From Symsagittifera roscoffensis (lineage: Eukaryota; Xenacoelomorpha; Acoela; Convolutidae), in the NCBI RefSeq assembly GCF_963678635.1, contig NC_087069.1:1870166-1934165 (forward strand): a stretch of DNA of 64,000 bases. Reading direction: 5' to 3'. This document shows positions 45,564-57,030 of the stretch, one piece after another. Made by a program: the position numbers and the translations under genes. The notes beneath the pieces were generated by a model that made no database searches, was not told the DNA's origin, and saw only the letters and a list, made by a program, of their open reading frames with translations. Every line of letters begins with the position of its first letter. The first letter of the stretch is position 1.

Positions 45564-46578
45564 CAATCATTTTTTTCGACTCGAGTTACCTAAATGCCGC
45601 CAATCGCAAGTATTCAATGCACAAACCCAAACTACAGCCGTCGTATGGGCTACAGAACCTAATCGAAATTACATTTATGGACAATGGTTTCCAATCAATT
45701 CAGAATATAAAGCAATACTAACGTTACTGGATTCATCGCCCAAAGGTAACAAAACAACTTTTAGCACGCTAACCCGGTGGTACGATAGATTATTACCTTA
45801 TGACTGTAGGAAAGAACACCGCCAAGGGTCAAAATGGGGTTGGTAGATTATTTATCAAGATACCCATCATTCAATGCGCTCCCTACAAGCCATTAGGTTT
45901 CAACATTTACCGTTTGCAAAATAAACATGATAAACCAAGCATTAAATCTACCAAGGGCGATAAAAAAATAAATAAGAACACTTTGGGGAAGATAATTTTC
46001 TGACAGATACTTGCAGAAACCGAACGGCGGAGGGCGGAAAAACAGGCAATTACGTTTCAACCAAATGCAACACAAAATTCGGTGAATATGCAAACACATC
46101 CAGTAAGCAAGCAGGCCGGTCGAGTCATGTGAGCGAAACACAGCCAATGGCAAGACAGATATTTGCATATCGCGTGTTTTATGCATGAGGTGAAAGCGGA
46201 AAATCAAATTTTGTTCTCAAGGAACGCAAGCCAGTTGCTTCTCGAATTAACAATAAATTCTTTTCGAATAATATGGCCTAAAAACTTTCCACCTCGACTC
46301 CAAAAATCAAGGATAGTAGTACAGCCATAGTAAACCCATACGCAATCAAAAAACGTGAATCTCAAGGTGATTTTGAAAATTCTGACCAACCCTGTCTCGA
46401 CATTTGGTTGAAGCAGCTCCGATTTGGACATAGGGGTGATCCTGCAAGAAACACTATCCCAGCAAAAAACGTCATCCAAAAACTGAACACGATGATCTCG
46501 TCCCTGTAGAATTTCGCTGGCTTTTTCTACCATCTCATTAATACTGAAAAAACGATCTACTCAGTCATAGACGGTTAG

Positions 46579-47140
46579 GTGGTGCGGCGGATGGAACACC
46601 CAGGCATCTTTTCCATAAAGATGGTCGAAGCATACACAGAAAAGGACCCCATGCTCAAGATCATACGCGACGCAATACGGGACAAGAATCCGAAGGTGGA
46701 AGAGATTATTACGAGCCTGGGCCAAAACTACGGACAACACTTCCCAGGCCTCGCCGTCAAAAAAACTACCTTTAGATGGATGGGAGACTCGCAAAATCGA
46801 AGGCGCTGGCGAGCCCAATTAAGAACCGACTGTACTACTAACACCCTAACACCCTGCCGCGAAAAAATCTATGCAGCCTTTGAGTTGATATGGATGCCCA
46901 TGATGCACTGTAACTTGGAAGCGACGGCCAAATTATGCAAAAACTACCTAGAAGCAGGTAGAAATTTTAAGTCTGACATAGCCAAGAGTGACGTAGGAGA
47001 AATGTTTGTGCCAAAGGAAGCCAACGGAATAGTCCAATTGGACTTATAAGGGCCAGTTAATTACGTAAAGGGAGGAAAAAATACGCCCTAGTAGCCGTCG
47101 ATGCATTTTCTCACTGGCCGTTAACCTATTTCTGCTCTAG
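46579..47140 (+). pseudogene. gypsy integrase fragment
   Basis: Contains the end of the HHCC zinc-binding region (ELIWMPMMHCNLEATAKLCK with MH..., LCKNYL) and the start of the catalytic core (KEANGIVQLDL, then in the continuing frame VKGGKKYALVAVDAFSHWP after a stop at 47047). The first core Asp (QLD) and second (VDAFS) are visible. Confidence 0.75.
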
Positions 47141-47330
47141 CAAAACTTTGTAAAATGCGCTAATAACGAACTTCCCAGAGAACTTAACATTGATCAGGAC
47201 TCCGGTTTCTTCTCAAATAAGATTAATCACTTCTGCAAAAATGAAACTATATAATTATTAAAAGTGCCTGTTTGAGATCATCAGGCCACTGGTGGGGTCG
47301 GAGGAACCTTTGGCTCTCTTAAAAACTACG

Positions 47331-47889
47331 TTATACATATCTAAAAGAACGTACCGAGCAAAAGTTCAAACTTCTTATAGAGCACATGAAGACAAACTTC
47401 ACTCCATTCGAAGCACTTAATGAAAGATAAGCTAACACCGTGTTGCGAAACTTCACAAAACGCTCAAGTTTGAAAAACTTTAACTGGAACAAAGTATTTA
47501 ACCAAAAATTGTCTTCTTTAGACGGAGCGAGCGGTAGAGCCAACGAAGACGCTTTCAACTTGGCCGTGTGTAACCTCCGAATGCTATGGGAAATCATTCC
47601 TGCGACACACTCGGAGGAGCCGAAAGAAACAAACAGAAAAAAGGCAGGGGGAAACGAAGGAAACAGATCCTCGGCCCCACCTCGACCAGGACACATCGGA
47701 GGGTAAGACGAGGAATTAATAAACTGCGTCGGCCACGCGCAGGACCCGAAGATTTCAAACGAGCTCCCGAATAAAGAGGACTGAAACAAAAGTCTCTGTC
47801 TCCATACCGCACTGAGGAACACCTCGAAGCCCGTAGAGACAAAGGGGGCAAAGAGGTCAAACTCACCGTTCTGACATGAAGGACAAGCC
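47331..47889. other. Transition between the gypsy and LINE remnants
   Basis: Short plus-strand open pieces (for example 47440-47706, basic, with NRKKAGGNEGNRSS) could belong to a LINE ORF1 end or a gypsy C-terminus. None is assignable. The longer minus-strand frames here lack coding character. Confidence 0.3.
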
Positions 47890-49862
47890 ACTCATAGTGA
47901 TAACTACATGAAACCTGCAAGGCATTTTGGTCCATGAGACAGATGAAAATAGACTGAAAAAGGTTATAACGATGTGGAAGGCAAAAAGTGGGAGATAATC
48001 CTCGTAACTGAGCTCCGGAAAAAAAACGCAAGGAGTAAAATGGCTTAGAGGAATAGGAAATCAAACGGTCTTTATTCACTCCCAGCGCAGCGGAAAAGTA
48101 CTCAGGGGTGAGACTGTCAAATCCTGGATAGAGGAAGGCCAGAAGAAACGTTTTCCGGAACGTACCAGCGCCGTCGAAACACACAGCCTGAAAATTGTGT
48201 ATGCGTACCAAACTCTAGGGTGTAACGGAATTATTGGAATAGAAGAACACAGACACTGCCTAGACAATGAAATTACTAGAAATGACTAGAACCCCAAAAT
48301 CCAAAGTATTAACAGTTGGTCCTGATCATAATGCTCACATTAGAAGGGAAAGGACTCGTGAAGCAAATGGTAGGTATTGTCTCATGACTTCAACAACTGA
48401 AGCAGGAGGAGAACATCACGACTGGTGCGTACTACACAATCCCCAAAGGGTAAACTCTTTCTCAAAAATTAGAAAAAGAGGAACATCTTTCAACCACAGC
48501 CACCGCCGAGAGTTCTGGACCTTCCGTAAAGCGTATCCCAGAGTAGATAAACCTGCTCTCTGGGAAAACTGCGTGATGTTTTGGGATCTTTCCCAGATTC
48601 CCTAAAAGATTTACATGAGGCAACCAGTTACCAAATAAAAGCAAAAGAAGGGGATAGCAAAAACTGAAACCCTGAAAGAGGGTTAAGGGAAGGCTGCTCA
48701 ACATCTCCCTGTTTTTTCAATTTATATCACAAATTATTGATGCGCATAGCGGAACCTGAACTTAAAAACTATTTCAGATGCTAAGTACGAACAAACAAGT
48801 GTAAAATCGCGTTGAATACAATATGTGTAAAATGGCGTTGCCAGATTTGATAAAAATAGAGAAACATAACAATGAGACGAAAACTGTAAATTTATTCTAT
48901 CCCTATTTGCCGACGACACCGCTGTCATCGGGGAACAAAGAAAAACTGAAAACATGATCAAGAAATTGAACATGATCAAGAAAATATTGGGTAAATTCGA
49001 AATGAAAAACAATGAGGACAAAGAAGAGGCATTTCTTGGATCGGAAGAATCCGAACAGTTACTCATCTTGCGCTGCTAGCTGGGACCGAAAGCAGATATA
49101 CAAAATCGGATAAGCGTGCAGGATATTAATGAGCAAATTTGTGACCACAATACCAAAAAAAAACATGCTCCCAAAGAAAAAACAAGCACAAACACTACAA
49201 GTATGCGTGGAAAGCGGACCACTGTTTGACTGCAGTACTCGACCATGGTATAAAAGGGAAGTTAAGAGTTTACAATTTTGGATTGACAAAAGATACTGAT
49301 ACCTCTGGAGCGACATAAAAGGACCACCTTTGAAACAAATGCAGGCTGAGGGAGTACACATGCAGGACATTCGCAACTTGTTTGGTATCATATCTATAAT
49401 CTTGAAAGTAGAGAAACGTACCCTTGAACGTAGGCTACATACTGAGAATGAAAATTGAACGAACAGTAAAGATAGCGTTATTGAGATGGCTAAGCAGCCT
49501 GAAAAATATCAAGAATTATCCGGGATACTCCGCAAAACTATTTTTTTACTGGAGGAATGTTATGAGAGAGGCAGGGACAAAGTGGATTGAAGCAACCAAG
49601 ATAGTAATGGACAGGAAAGAATGGGAACAAAGAATAACCAAGCGGATCGAAAATTTGGAAAAATGGGAATGCCAACAGGTAAACTTTTCAACGGGACGAA
49701 AGGGTGGAAACAAAAAATTTGAATTAACTACAGCAAGCTTTCAGTGTAATGATTGTAGAAAGCTGTGTAAAGAAGTTGGTGGACTAAAAAGACACATCAA
49801 AAGAATAAACACTGAGGCAAGAAACTTTTCCAAATGCAACCGTTGAGACAAAACATATAAAC
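47890..49862 (+). mobile_element. Decayed non-LTR retrotransposon (LINE) with endonuclease, RT and C2H2 remnants
   Basis: Plus strand. An APE-type endonuclease remnant runs from about 47890 to 48510 (NLQGILVHET..., then DHNAHIRRERTREANGRY, TTEAGG, RKRGTSFNHSH). The RT N-terminal half is missing. The RT core remains at about 48680-49080, with the catalytic FADDTAVIGE at 48906-48935. The C-terminal part is at 49424-49846 with WRNVMREAGTKWIE, DRKEWEQRITKRIENLEKWE and a C2H2 zinc finger (QCNDCRKLCKEVGGLKRHIK). All parts carry stops or frame changes. It lies directly after the gypsy remnant on the same strand. The clade is not certain. Confidence 0.75.
49424..49846 (+). pseudogene. LINE C-terminal fragment with C2H2 zinc finger
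   Basis: Longest open part of the LINE. A C-terminal domain with FYWRNVMREAGTKWIEATKI and a finger C-X2-C...H-X-HIKR at the end. The finger probably binds nucleic acid during target-primed reverse transcription (family knowledge). Confidence 0.65.
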
Positions 49863-51124
49863 TTGAAGGCTGCTTTAAAACCACGTGAAATCATGTAACC
49901 CGTAAGCGGCCGAAGAGGCCAGGGTCTACAAACCAGCAACCAAGATCTGTACCAAAGTCAACAAAAAGTACTCAGCGACCAATATGACACACGATTGGAT
50001 GCAGGGGGAGAGGGCATGCTTCCGAGGAGGCGAATGCCTGAAGACGAAGAAGAAGAAGAAGAAGAAGAAGAAGAAGAAGAAGAAGAAGACCCTTTCAGAA
50101 CGAAGGACTGGGATAAACGAAGCGATTTGACAATGGCCCCACAAAACTCACGCGTCCCCAGAGTGTTAGACGAGAAGGAATTTGCCGAGAGAGACATTGA
50201 GCTTCGTCAACCTAAGGCACCTGCAGAGCTGCAACACGGAACAGCCAAGCGGCCAAAGGAGGCCCGCCTATACCGTGTACCAGTAAACCGAAGTTACAGA
50301 CAAAAAAGACCCAGCCAGGTATAAGAAATTTGATTAAAAAAATTGAGAAAATTCCGCCATATACCGTTAAAAAGAAAAAAAGCTATTTGTTAAGATGAAG
50401 TGGTAGCTCGCTTAGATACGAGCCAGAACCTGAGATTGCAGGAGTTGCAGGCCCATCAACAAGTACGACGGAAAAATGAACGGAAAATTAGCTGTGCCTT
50501 ACCAATTGGGACGGACAAATCAACGCTTCAGAGCGAGAGACGATTGCGAGCACAAAGAGCGGCCAGTACAAAGAATGCGGTATCGGAGAAGCAAAAATAG
50601 GGAGAAAACTCGCCATATCCAGTGGCGAAGATTCCGACGACACGGCGGACGAATCAAACACATTTACGGCGAAGGGGGAGAGCAGAGCAAGAGAAACGCC
50701 AATGGCACCGGAAACCAAACCACGCAAAACCGCGGAAACGCAGGAGGACATCCTCTCTCCTAACTAGACCAAGTTACGAGTTTCCTCCCCCAAACTTTTT
50801 TGGAAAAATATGTCTCAGGGCTGCGAGAAAAACGCTCAATTCTGATTAGCTGAAACTCTGATTGTGCAATGGTTTGAATTGTCCAATATTCTGATTGTCC
50901 AATACAGTTTTGCATCAAAGAAGCTCAGCGCTTCAGTCTATTTTCTTCCAACATCGAGCAATAGCCTTCGGATCATTACAGTTTGTATAAAAAGCAAAAT
51001 TTAAGTGATGCGAATCTTCGTAACTTCTCATCGCTTTATAATTATTTAGGTTGAGTCGAACGTATCCTTTAACTTCTATTATAACTTTAAAAACCAAACA
51101 AACTAAAAGAATATGGGTTTATGT
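49863..51124. other. Retroelement-derived and unassigned sequence with a GAA microsatellite
   Basis: Plus-strand basic open pieces (49995-50324, 50400-50600, 50476-50763) are rich in Arg, Lys, Glu and Gln, without recognised domains. They may be continuing LINE tail or ORF1-type sequence. A pure GAA run at about 50046-50088 encodes a Glu tract in one of them. From about 50780 it becomes the AT-rich 3' flank of the SLC17 gene. Confidence 0.35.
50046..50088 (+). repeat. GAA trinucleotide microsatellite
   Basis: About 14 uninterrupted GAA units. Polypurine, capable of triplex formation. Confidence 0.85.
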
Positions 51125-52648
51125 TTAATGTCCGGTTTCATGTAAATCTTCAAGTACATCTTGGCTGTCTATATCGAAATGAGGAACTCCCCAGGACTGG
51201 GTCTCACCGGAGCCCAAAACGGCGAAGGCCAGTCCGCCCGTCCACGCGACCCCCGCGAAGGTGTAGAAAGCATTCAGCCACAAATCCTTGCTGTGCACAT
51301 TGTCCTCAGTGATTTTTTCCACTATAATGGGCGACAGAAACCCACTGGTAGTGGCCACAGTGTTGGTGATGCCAAAGATAATGCCCGCAAAATGAGGAGC
51401 CAGGTCTAGGTTGTTACAATAGCAGGCCGAGTAATGGGCGCCGAAAAAGAACATTCCGATTGCTATAAAGGCAATAGCTTTTGCATCGTCACAGCCAGCA
51501 TAACCAGCAAGAACCAGAAACAACCCGGGTAAAAAAGTGCTAATAATTTGGTTGAACTTGCGGATGAATGTAGTGGAAACGTATTTTCGGCTGCGTAAAA
51601 AGTCGGTTATCTGAGACGTCAAAACTGTTCCAATGAAGCAGCACAGCCACGGCAATGCACTTAAGAAGCCATTGGAGGCGATGTCAAAATTGAGAACCTC
51701 CGACAGGTACTGAGGCAGCACTGACATCAGGCCATAGTTTATGAAGTTAACTGAAAAGTGGGCAACTAAGAGTCCGTAAAAAGGCAAACTGGTAAAAATA
51801 CCTTTCCATGGAATTTTGTACTTTTTGCCGTCGTCGACCTGTGACTGAGTTTTGATGAATGTCCTCTCGCTTTGGGAGATGCGAGGGTGTGTGTCGGGCG
51901 AGTCATACACAATTAGACACCAGGCGACATACCAGACAATGGCAAGTATTCCATTCGCATAGAAGCCCAGAGGCCATCCATCCCACAGGGCCACAGTGCA
52001 CAAGTAGCCGACTAGGGGCTGGATGGCCATGTTGCCGAAGCTGGCTCCAGACACAGAGAGAGCTGCGAAGAGGCTGCGCTCGAATTTGGGGGCCCATCGG
52101 CCAATCAGGTGGTGGAAAGAGGGAAAGGTCATCGCCTCTGTCACTCCCTCCAGAACCCGCAGGATTATCAGCCACTCCACCCCCAAGTAGGAGGCTGGGG
52201 GTGTGAGGAGGGTGAAAACACCGGTCAGCAGAACCCCCAGCCCATAAAGATGTTTGCCCCCATACTTGGAAGCTACATACCCTGCAGGTAATTGTGTGAC
52301 CATGTAGCCATAGTAAAATGCACCCAACACATTCGCTTGCTGTCCTGATGACCACTCAAAAGTTCCGTCGTCAGCTTCGTCTGAGCTAGAGTTCGAATCT
52401 CGCACTGGACAGTTTTCGTTGATGGATTTGTTGTCGTTTGACTGCTCGCTTTTCACCATGTCGACCAGAGCTACGCTGATGTTTATCCGCATTGAGTACA
52501 GCAGGAAGAAACCAAGGAAACCCATGAAAGCCAGTCGGTATCTAGTCGAGAAAATTTTACCTCGCACTGTTTCGTGGTAACCGAAATCATCGCTGATCAA
52601 ATTCTTAGTCTCGAAGCTCCCATAACTCAGCTTACCTGAGCTTTTCAT
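51125..52648 (-). CDS. SLC17-family anion transporter (sialin-like), intronless
   Basis: Uninterrupted 507-codon frame on the minus strand from the ATG at 52648-52646 (no earlier ATG; the frame is open to 52687). It is a 12-helix major facilitator. Typical SLC17 features in order are helix 1 with LLYSMRINISVALVDM, a glycosylatable first loop (NDNKS, NSSS, CPV), AFYYGYMVTQLPAGYVASKYGGK, then FPSFHHLIGRWAPKFERS (with the conserved His and the ERS motif), SVSGASFGN, LPQYLSEVL, LDLAPHFAGIIFGITNT, and a C-terminal GSGETQSWG. The family exports sialic acid, acidic sugars or glutamate, or drives phosphate/organic anion transport, in lysosomes, secretory vesicles or the plasma membrane. The best overall resemblance is to sialin (SLC17A5), but the substrate cannot be read from sequence. 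The absence of introns, unusual next to GAS8, could mean a retrocopy; no poly(A) tract or target duplication is obvious. Confidence 0.9.
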   Translation of the reverse strand: MKSSGKLSYGSFETKNLISDDFGYHETVRGKIFSTRYRLAFMGFLGFFLLYSMRINISVALVDMVKSEQSNDNKSINENCPVRDSNSSSDEADDGTFEWSSGQQANVLGAFYYGYMVTQLPAGYVASKYGGKHLYGLGVLLTGVFTLLTPPASYLGVEWLIILRVLEGVTEAMTFPSFHHLIGRWAPKFERSLFAALSVSGASFGNMAIQPLVGYLCTVALWDGWPLGFYANGILAIVWYVAWCLIVYDSPDTHPRISQSERTFIKTQSQVDDGKKYKIPWKGIFTSLPFYGLLVAHFSVNFINYGLMSVLPQYLSEVLNFDIASNGFLSALPWLCCFIGTVLTSQITDFLRSRKYVSTTFIRKFNQIISTFLPGLFLVLAGYAGCDDAKAIAFIAIGMFFFGAHYSACYCNNLDLAPHFAGIIFGITNTVATTSGFLSPIIVEKITEDNVHSKDLWLNAFYTFAGVAWTGGLAFAVLGSGETQSWGVPHFDIDSQDVLEDLHETGH

Positions 52649-53640
52649 CGCAATGGCAACACTTCGCCGGTACTTTGGTACCGACAATTAAACTTTAACA
52701 GAAATATTTAGATCGGAATTTAGCCACTTGAGAAATACCAAGGCTACACTTCAAGTTTATTCTGGTTTAGGCATTTGCTTATGGTGGTATAGTTAGTATA
52801 GATCATAAATCAACAACCCAAAACTGTCATTTGATACTACGAGTGAACTGTATTTTGCTGCTCAGTTTGGTTACCAATTAAGAAGCCATAAATTGCTTGT
52901 TTTCTAGCAACTCTGACCAATCAAAAATCAAAATATAAGTCGTTTATTGCAACGATTAGTGAATTTTTGAAACCTTTTTGGTTGCCCGAAACGTCAAAAG
53001 GAAGGCGTTCTTGCTTTGCCATCAGGAAAGTTTTTGGAATTTTTTTTTTCGATTGAAAACTTTTTTTCCGTGAATCAGTTTCAACAGCCCCGATGGTCGG
53101 TCTACCGTAGTCAAACGGTCAGATGACTATATATCTATTGTAAACAGTTCACTAAACCTCACACAAGTGCGCCCAGGTAAACAAATGACAATAAATAATT
53201 GATCAATTTCCAAAGGCTTTGTTTCAGATAACTTCTTTGCCAGAAACTTCTTGCATTTTGGTTTACGTGCTCAAACACCATGCGAACATCCATTTTTGGT
53301 CAAGCGCTACAATTTTAATGTGTTTTGAAACTAAGTGCAGACCTGAACATGCAGGAACGCAATAAGTTGTTGCCTAAATGGAGTTACAGGCTTAAGAGGG
53401 TAAACTTTTCTGGTATCACGAACAAATTTTTCAAGTTAAGGTTACTATGAATCCACATTCAAAATTTCGAAGAATAAGTCAATTACTGAATTGGGGAATA
53501 CTTGAAAAAAAAATTGGAGTAGAAAAATTCGCTCATACAATACATTTAAAATATTTGTGTAGTTAGTTAACGCAGCAAATCGTTGTTCTGATTTTTTAAC
53601 AAAGCTATCTATGCCAAAAAATGGGGTGGATCTATCTATG
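52649..53640. other. SLC17 5' flank, non-coding
   Basis: AT-rich and without coding character. No TATA box or other promoter element is convincing. Confidence 0.4.
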
Positions 53641-54073
53641 CAGGGGCGGATCTAGGATTTTCTCGAGGGGGGGGGGCGGATTTTCAAAGAAATTTCGAAA
53701 GTTTTGACGACCTTTTTTTTTTTTTAGGTCGATCAGATTGACGTTCCGAGCTCTCCCAAAGCAGTAAAAAGACCCTGTTTTGGCCAAACTTTCTGCGCCG
53801 CAGGCATTTTTTTGATAAAACAGGTCAAAAAAGCCGTTTTTGGGCACTTTTTGGAAAATTTTGACAAGAAAAACGCATTTTTTTGGCGCGCGCTCCCACT
53901 CAAAATTAGTATATATTGGCGCCGAAGGCGCCTTTAGAAAAATTTTAGGGTCGGTCGGCCAAAAATGGATTTCTTAAAAAGTACCAAAGGGGGGACCCTT
54001 TGGGTTGGCAGGGGTTCGAATCCCTGAGGGGGGGGGGGCGTAAGCCTGTCCCCCCCCCCTTAATCCGCCCCTG
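53641..54073. mobile_element. hAT-like MITE with CAGGGGCGGAT ends and a tRNA-type B box
   Basis: 433 bp bounded by CAGGGGCGGAT and its exact complement ATCCGCCCCTG, next to long G and C runs. The flanking octamers TATCTATG and GTCCTATG share their last five bases, suggesting a decayed 8-bp duplication. CAG-G-G ends plus 8 bp are the hAT signature. The interior contains GGCGCC-GAA-GGCGCC (a 15-bp palindrome near 53920) and, at 54013-54023, GGTTCGAATCC, which equals the consensus B box of RNA polymerase III promoters. Confidence 0.65.
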
Positions 54074-55454
54074 GTCCTATGCAAAAGTAAAGCTACAGCA
54101 ATGGTTTTTCTTATAGTTTTTTGTCCATGTTTCAAGCTCTCAAAAACTCATCTGCTTTGATCTTATATTTTGAAGAACATGCAATCTCTTAATAATAACA
54201 AGAATAAACGGTTACTGTGCCAGTAGCACAAAACAATCTGACCATAGTCCCAGAAACAATAGGCGCTAAAATACTAGAAAAAAAAACTAGTGTTACTCGA
54301 GTAAAATTAAGTTTTTCCGTTTTAAATTATGCTATTGTAAGCTTTTAGGCCAATAAAATAAGCTAGTGTAAGCCTGCTTGTTCGCTGTATTAGCGGGATT
54401 TGAAACGAACCTCCAAAAATTTTAAATCTGTTGTTCTCGACACTGGAAAAACTTTTTCAAAAATTATTAAAAACATTTGAATCACGACTGTAAAGGCTTT
54501 TATATGATATATCACTTAATCCCAGAAAAAAACTAAAACACTCCCAAATACAAAGTTTCTCCTCGTTTTTCAATTTGTTAGACCAACTAGATTCCTTTTA
54601 CATCAGGGCCAAGCCCTGAAACTTCCGACTGCACTTCAAGGCCCATTTAAAAAAGTTTTTGCCTGAAAATTTACCAAAAATTTGGAAAAAAGCCTTTTCT
54701 TGTTTCATTTTGTTTTTCAATTTTTCCCCCACACGCTGATCTAAGCTACAAATGGATGCAAAAATAACCCGGGTAAAAGTTTTCCGCTCTTTCGTTGAAG
54801 GTCGGAACAATTATAACAAAATTGGTCCTATCAGGGCAAAATCTTGAATGCCCGACTGTCTTAGCTGGTCTCGACTAGCTTTTGGCAAATGAAATATGGA
54901 CAATCTATGAGTTTTAGGCAGATAAGTTTAAGTTTCAAGTCGTGAATGGAACGAAAAAGAAAAGATTAGCTTGCCTCAATCCAATTTGGAATATATTTAC
55001 AGAGCGGGATGATATCCAAGCGTAAAAAATTCGTGTTGAACTTTTAGTATCAAACTATAATACGAGCAGTTTTGCTTGTTTCTTGTCAGATTTTTATACT
55101 GGAATGCGCAACTGCGGGGCTCTCAAAGATCCAGAAGTTAATTCCGAGTGAGCAAACATTAACTTTTATATTGGCCTGAAAAAAATCAAACCTCGCATTC
55201 TTTTTATTCCTTGCATACTTGGATAATTGGAACAATGAATTAAATCCAATCAAACTTTGTGGCAATTTAAATGAAGCAAAAATAAACAAAATTCAAAGTT
55301 ATTGACTGACAATATTGGGAAGGCGCTATTTAACATTAAGATCTAATTTTCAGTGCCTCAAGCTGAAAAAATAGCTTTATGCGCGCATAGCAATTTATGT
55401 AGCTGTTTCGATAATTCACTTATTCGATAAGGGTAGTAGTCGCAAGTGAATAAT
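54074..55454. other. Non-coding stretch
   Basis: AT-rich, no coding sequence or clear repeat boundaries recognised. Confidence 0.4.
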
Positions 55455-55457
55455 CTC

Positions 55458-55615
55458 TGGTTATGAAGCTGTTTCGAATTGGATCAAGGCGGTGGAATTC
55501 TACTACCTGAACCCGGAGAAGAAACTGGGATTGAGTGACATATTCAATTTCGCCTCTGCTCTGGTCGAGGTGGTGGAACTCTTCTACTCCCACCACACTC
55601 GGAAATTACGTTTCA
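55458..55615 (+). pseudogene. Orphan, diverged copy of the SAM-gene last exon with part of its intron
   Basis: The sequence from about 55487 encodes AVEFYYLNPEKKLGLS and FNFASALVEVVELFYS. This is clearly related to APEFYYQTLEKKLGLSEV and NFASALAQVVEL in the exon at 60278-60012, but on the opposite strand and 4.7 kb away. The 25 bases before it resemble the end of the real intron (GTTTCGAATTGGATCAAG against GTTTTGAACTGGATGTAG), so a genomic segment, not a cDNA, was copied. A 9-bp deletion keeps the frame, which stays open. No neighbouring exon was found here. Confidence 0.7.
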
Positions 55616-57030
55616 ATCATAAAGTTACAGAAATCGAAAAAAAAAATTGTAATTGAAACTTTTTTGGCTAGGAACCACCCTATTATTCAAAATCAAATCT
55701 TCTAGAAGGCTCTTTTCTGGAATGAATCAATCACAGGTTTGGAGGTATTCATATCAACTACTCACTCATTATTTACACAGAGGTGCAGCTGCGCTTCCCA
55801 AACACTTGCAACAACACTACCAAAAACAGATCTATCAAGTTAAATGAGAAAAAGTAGTAGATATAAGCCTCAAACTAAGAACAACTCGGCTATGTGTAGG
55901 ATTAGAAACTGCGATCTACTGCAATCAAGAGATTTGCAGTCTCATGCAATACTTTCTCAGCCACTCAAGCTTGACAACCGACAAACACTAGTCACGAATA
56001 AAGCAGCTACATATGCTAGCAAATTGCCAATGCGATTAAGCACCAACACAAACAGACTCAATTTTGCAATCATCAATTTGGAATATAACAAACAGAAAAC
56101 ATCCACAATAACTTTGCATGTAACAAATCGCAAGGCATAAAGCCACATTTTGTATAAAGAATTCTTTTCAGACAAATTGAGTTAGAAATTTCTGAAACCG
56201 AATTGTGATGTTGTTTGAAGCGAATAGCTTTTTTCGATTCATTTGATGAATTCAAAAATATCAACTGTGTTAATTTATTACGATTCGAATGTCAAAGCAC
56301 ATGCTCTCAAAAAGTTGTAAAGGTGCCCCCCACCATTATTGGGCTTCCGCACCATAAAAGTGCCGCAACAATATTTGCGACTTAGGTTGGAAATAAAAGT
56401 AGGTTCGTAATAATGACAGTTTTTACTATTTTTTTTAAAAATCGTTTTTCTAAATTAAAGTTACATAGACTTTTTTATTTTTAACACTTCATTTTTGTTC
56501 TTAATTTTACTTGCAGAATCGCAATTTAAAACTTTGACTCGGATATTTCTTTTTTCGAAAAAATCAAGTTTCTGTTTCTAATTTTCGAATCAACCAGCAA
56601 AGTTGAGCAAAAAAACATGCGAAACAATGACGAACTAGATATAAAAGACCAGTCCGTTTTTGATACTTGTAATATATCAAACTCGATCTCGATATATTTG
56701 AAAGCCAGCAATTTTAATATTATCTTTTAAAACACTTTGTGGCGCTCCTATAGGGGTGGTGCCCAGCAGTCATATGATTACTTGTTCAAATGGCATGTGC
56801 TCTGGAGTTAGCCCGGTGAGTTCTAGCAAGTAATTCAAAGCTTTAAGGGTGCTGGTTTGATGCCCTCTTGACAACAGAGAAAAAAATTCGGGTTATGCCA
56901 CCGCGTGGGTTGACTAAAAAGATTTAGGATGTCGGTATTTCTGTTTTGACCGACGACAAGATCTTGATAAGCATGCATATAGAATTCACAGCTTTTATGG
57001 CATATCAATTATTATTCGTCAATAGAAGTT
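55616..57030. other. Non-coding stretch
   Basis: AT-rich, no supported gene. GTGCCCCCCACC near 56323 and GGGGTGGTGCCC near 56752 are roughly inverted partners and might be ends of another element, but the rest does not align well. Confidence 0.3.

Larger units (their letters stand above)
43330..47330 (+). mobile_element. Decayed Ty3/gypsy-type LTR retrotransposon
   Basis: The pieces are in gag-pol order on the plus strand, all broken by stops and frame changes: a degraded CCHC-like zinc knuckle (DCFKCFTFEH, about 43890), a protease-like piece ending GRSLTASLGLQVVQ (44229-44510), the RT N-terminal segment with VDKEITRLMQKG (about 44608-44760), the RT-RNase H junction (45207-45563), and the integrase zinc-binding and core parts (46579-47140). 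I could not find LTRs, so the limits are approximate. It is a dead copy. Confidence 0.8.

Noticed and set aside
47331-48211. Two minus-strand open frames of about 190-200 codons
   Set aside because: They oppose gypsy/LINE remnants that make sense on the plus strand and show no family features.
49926-50197. Poly-Phe and poly-Ser frames on the minus strand
   Set aside because: Translation of the GAA microsatellite only.
51859-52355. Open frames overlapping the SLC17 gene in other frames
   Set aside because: Arg/Ser/Pro- or Trp/Cys-rich shadows of a clear transporter gene.
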